The notes under the pieces: model-generated
Told to the model about the DNA's origin: nothing
The model's database searches: none
Seen by the model: only the letters and a program-made list of their open reading frames with translations
NCBI GenBank assembly: GCA_964017045.1
Contig: OZ024798.1
Coordinates: 9,073,793 to 9,137,792 of the forward strand
DNA from: Omphiscola glabra
Taxonomy: Eukaryota > Mollusca > Gastropoda > Lymnaeidae
Reading direction: 5' to 3'
Length of the DNA stretch: 64,000 nt
Translations under genes and position numbers: made by a program
Shown: in pieces, positions 61,395-64,000 of the stretch
Layout: every line of letters starts with the position of its first letter
Numbering within the stretch: position 1 is the first letter of the stretch

Positions 61395-63487
61395 CAGTGG
61401 TTCTCAACCTTCCTAATGCCGCGACCCTTTAATACTGTAGAGCAGTGCTTCTCAAACTTTTTAGTATGGCGGACCGGCAGGAATTTTTCCATTGCACCAG
61501 GGACCGGTGCACTATTTTTCTTGTACTGGCGTGGTAGCGAAATGATCCCCCACGACATTTGGCATGAATTCGGCACGTTTTTTTGCTACACGTCATCAAA
61601 CAATTTGGAACAGAATAATCTTAAGCCCCTGATCGCTTATTGTTTATTTACGACCGTCTTCATTTTGTATTAAACTATATTGATGATGGCGGCCATCGTT
61701 TATATTTTAACTGATTTTAAGTAAATACTGTTATTTTAATAAATTTGTATTCTGGCCTAAGTGTTAAACATAAAATGTAATTTAAAAAATCACGGAAATG
61801 TATTAAAAAAATTATATAGTAACTATAGTTAGTACATGTGTAAGTTTATGCTCAATGTTTAACTTCAACTAATGGGTCATATGAGCCTGCTTATTTTTTT
61901 CAAGTTTATCAAGTCGTGGCTCGATTGAGGACAATGCTACGCGCAATGGAGAACGAACATCCATACTGTTTCTGTACTTTGTCTTTATAGTGCTGATTGT
62001 TGAAAAGCCAGTCTCACATAGGTAAGATGAAGGAAATGGAAAAGAGCCTTGAGAGCATTTTCGGCAAGTTCAGGATATTCTGCACTAACGTGAATCCAAA
62101 AAGATGCAAGAGAGGTCATAGATCTGAAATTCATTTTCAATCCTTCATCAGCAGCTAACGCCAGCAATTTATCTTCCAAAGTTACAGACAAATCAACCTC
62201 TGATGCAATAAATGGATTGCGTATCTTTCCTTGGGTCATCTTCTGTGGGAAAGTAGAACTCGAAACGGTCGATTAATTTTGCTTCCAGGTGAATCCCACA
62301 CTTTGTCAAGTGCGCAATGATGACTTTTTGTAGAGATGGAACATCAAGATCTTCATCTGCTTCATCGATAGATGTTGCCAAATTGTGAAACATATCGAAA
62401 CGATCTGCTGATACTCGACTCTTCCATGCTGCTAGCTTTCGTTTCTGTCCATCGATCTTGTCAGCCATTGTAAAGCATGAAGCCATCCTTCCTTGCATGG
62501 AGATATTGAGTTCATTAAAAATGGCAAAGATATCAGCCAAGTAAGCCAACTTGGCTGTCCAATTCACATTTCGAAACATTTCTGATTGTGAATGAGAGTC
62601 CGAATTTGTTTGATGCTCAGCATTCATATTTTTTCTCTCGATAAACATATCCATTGGTCCTTTCTTTTTCATCTATAAATTGGGTAAAATAGAATAGATC
62701 TTTTCAGTATCAAATAGCAACTCAATTCTCTCTATTATTATTTTGAAAATTTTGAAGGAAAATATCAAAATTTATAATTTAAGTTTTACAACATACAGTA
62801 TACAGGAGTGCAAATCTATTGTTTGAGTTTGGGGCATCTCCTTCGTCCCCCATGATTTGCACCTCTGCCTACGTGTTGAAATAAATGTAGACTGATATTC
62901 ATTAAGAATTAAAATAAATCAACACTCACTCTTTGAGTCTTTGTAGAACGCAGCGACGTGATCGAAACTAAATTTAAATTTTTTATTAGAAAAAAAACAC
63001 TAACTAAATATTTACTAATTTTAACTAAAATTTACTAAATGTTTAATTTGTATCAATATAAATTCTGAATCTGTTCATTTAAATATAGTTTGTTATTTTC
63101 AGTCGGATATTCTGTTGCTGATGTACAAAATAAGACGGCAGGTTTCCGGAAGCGGATATAAGAAATCTTTAAGTTCTATTTTTAAGATTTTGCTTCAAAT
63201 TTATTTTTGGATGCATTATTTTGTTTTACTATTTATTACAGTGCGTTCAAAAAGAAATTTGACGAAAATTTTAACTTGTGAACTGAAAAAAAGATTCGAC
63301 CAAATTTCCGTTCGATCAAATTTCCGTCCATCAATTTTCCGTCGACGAAATTTCTTTCGATCAAATTTACGGTAACCGGTCTTAGGCGACCCCTTTGAAA
63401 AGGTCATTCAACCTTCAAAGCGGATTCCACCCCTAAAGGGGATTCGACCCCCCAATGGGGTCGCGACCCACAGGTTGAGAACCGCTG
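61395..63487. mobile_element. 2.1-kb chimeric hAT element (family A ends) with target duplication
   Basis: The left end is CAGTGGTTCTCAACCTTCC; the right end is CACAGGTTGAGAACCGCTG. It is flanked by GGTTAGAC (61387-61394) and GTTTAGAC (63488-63495), seven of eight bases equal. The left 45 bp and right 120 bp match the short family-A copies. A second hAT-type terminus (CAGTGCTTCTCAAACTTTTT, 61443-61462) starts inside, and a degraded transposase follows on the minus strand. Confidence 0.88.
61985..62672 (-). pseudogene. hAT transposase remnant (ZBED5/SCAND3-like), C-terminal half
   Basis: Minus-strand fragments read NVNWTAKLAYLADIFAIFNE, LNISMQGRMASCFTMADKID and KLAAWKSRV, then after a frameshift near 62230 PFIASEVDLSVTLEDKLLAL and MTSLASFWIHVSAEYPELAE. 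This is the pattern of Charlie/SPIN-type hAT transposases and of host genes derived from them (ZBED5, SCAND3). A second frame loss falls before the C-terminal hAT dimerisation motif (HLTYVRLAF), and the N-terminal BED finger is missing. Non-functional. Confidence 0.8.
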
Positions 63488-64000
63488 GTTTAGACCTTAC
63501 TTCAATCCGGCATCAGTTGAAGATTCTTCGCCCGCAAATCTTAACTCCTAGACCTGAGTCGACAGGTGTTATTGTTACTAAACTCCACTTGAGAACTTAC
63601 TTCACTACAGTAATCACTTGCTTGATGAATAACAAACGTGAACAAAACAAAACTTACCCAAGAACTGAGTTGTGCGGTGCGAGAGCTTGTTGGTGTGTTG
63701 TGTTAGTGGTGTGTTGTGCTAGTGGTGTGTTGTGCTAGTGGTGTGTTGTGTTAGTGATGTGTTGTATATGTGGGGGCATAATGTATTGTGTATGTGTGGG
63801 GGGGGGGGGGTAGGAGAGGAATGTGTGTGTCTTAATCTTAAGCGTCGACACGTGTTGGTGCATTAATAAGAATGTCTGCGTTAAGGGTGCATATCTGCGG
63901 GGTACAAAACCCCATACACAAATACACCCTAATATCATAAGTACGATATAGAACGGTCCATTACCCCATTCAATAATAGACTGGTTCAATCATAAACTCG
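63488..64000. other. Right edge without recognised genes
   Basis: It contains a short GTGTTGTGCTAGTG repeat (63690-63760) and a G12 run near 63800. No exon or element could be bounded. Confidence 0.4.

Overview
The window reads as nuclear DNA of an invertebrate animal, most likely a gastropod mollusc. It is AT-rich, its genes have many short exons with GT-AG introns, it carries many minisatellites and long poly(G)/poly(C) runs, and it holds LINE, hAT-like and other inverted-repeat elements. No prokaryotic or organellar feature is visible. The lineage is an inference from gene divergence and repeat style; no diagnostic marker was searched.

Four host genes can be read. (1) + strand, 2524-7409: the last six coding exons of a Mondo (MLXIP/MLXIPL) bHLH-zip transcription factor, the glucose-responsive partner of Mlx; its 5' exons lie left of the window. 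(2) - strand, 13027-16371: the 3' exons of a small gene with a textbook BH3 motif, best read as a BID-like Bcl-2-family protein. (3) + strand, 21223-25903: a complete TFIIE alpha subunit (GTF2E1), seven coding exons, 398 aa. (4) - strand, 31599-58656: most of a SASH1-type SAM/SH3 scaffold protein, sixteen exons and about 1185 aa, with the extreme N-terminus not recognised. Genes 3 and 4 converge. Genes 2 and 3 diverge, with a candidate ETS/YY1-type promoter and a 200-N gap between them. The four genes have unrelated functions (sugar-responsive transcription, apoptosis, basal transcription, signalling scaffold); nothing suggests a functional cluster.

The rest is mostly repeats. hAT-like short elements with intact 8-bp target duplications lie at 10521, 19486, 37655 and 55479, and a 2.1-kb chimeric hAT element with a broken transposase at 61395. 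A second short family with 6-bp duplications occurs at 27345 and 32687. TTAA-flanked elements lie at 13110 and 44688, and a foldback-like element at 42621. Decayed LINE reverse transcriptases lie at 17995, 23310 and 39385. The SASH1 introns are exceptionally rich in minisatellites.

The most unusual observations are: a 0.74-kb minisatellite whose unit copies a SASH1 exon/intron junction, giving about twenty extra copies of the authentic 5' splice site; a 93-unit, 25-bp array whose A/G variant order reveals internal block duplications; and a minisatellite that expanded inside a hAT element. No CRISPR array, rRNA gene or convincing functional tRNA gene was seen.
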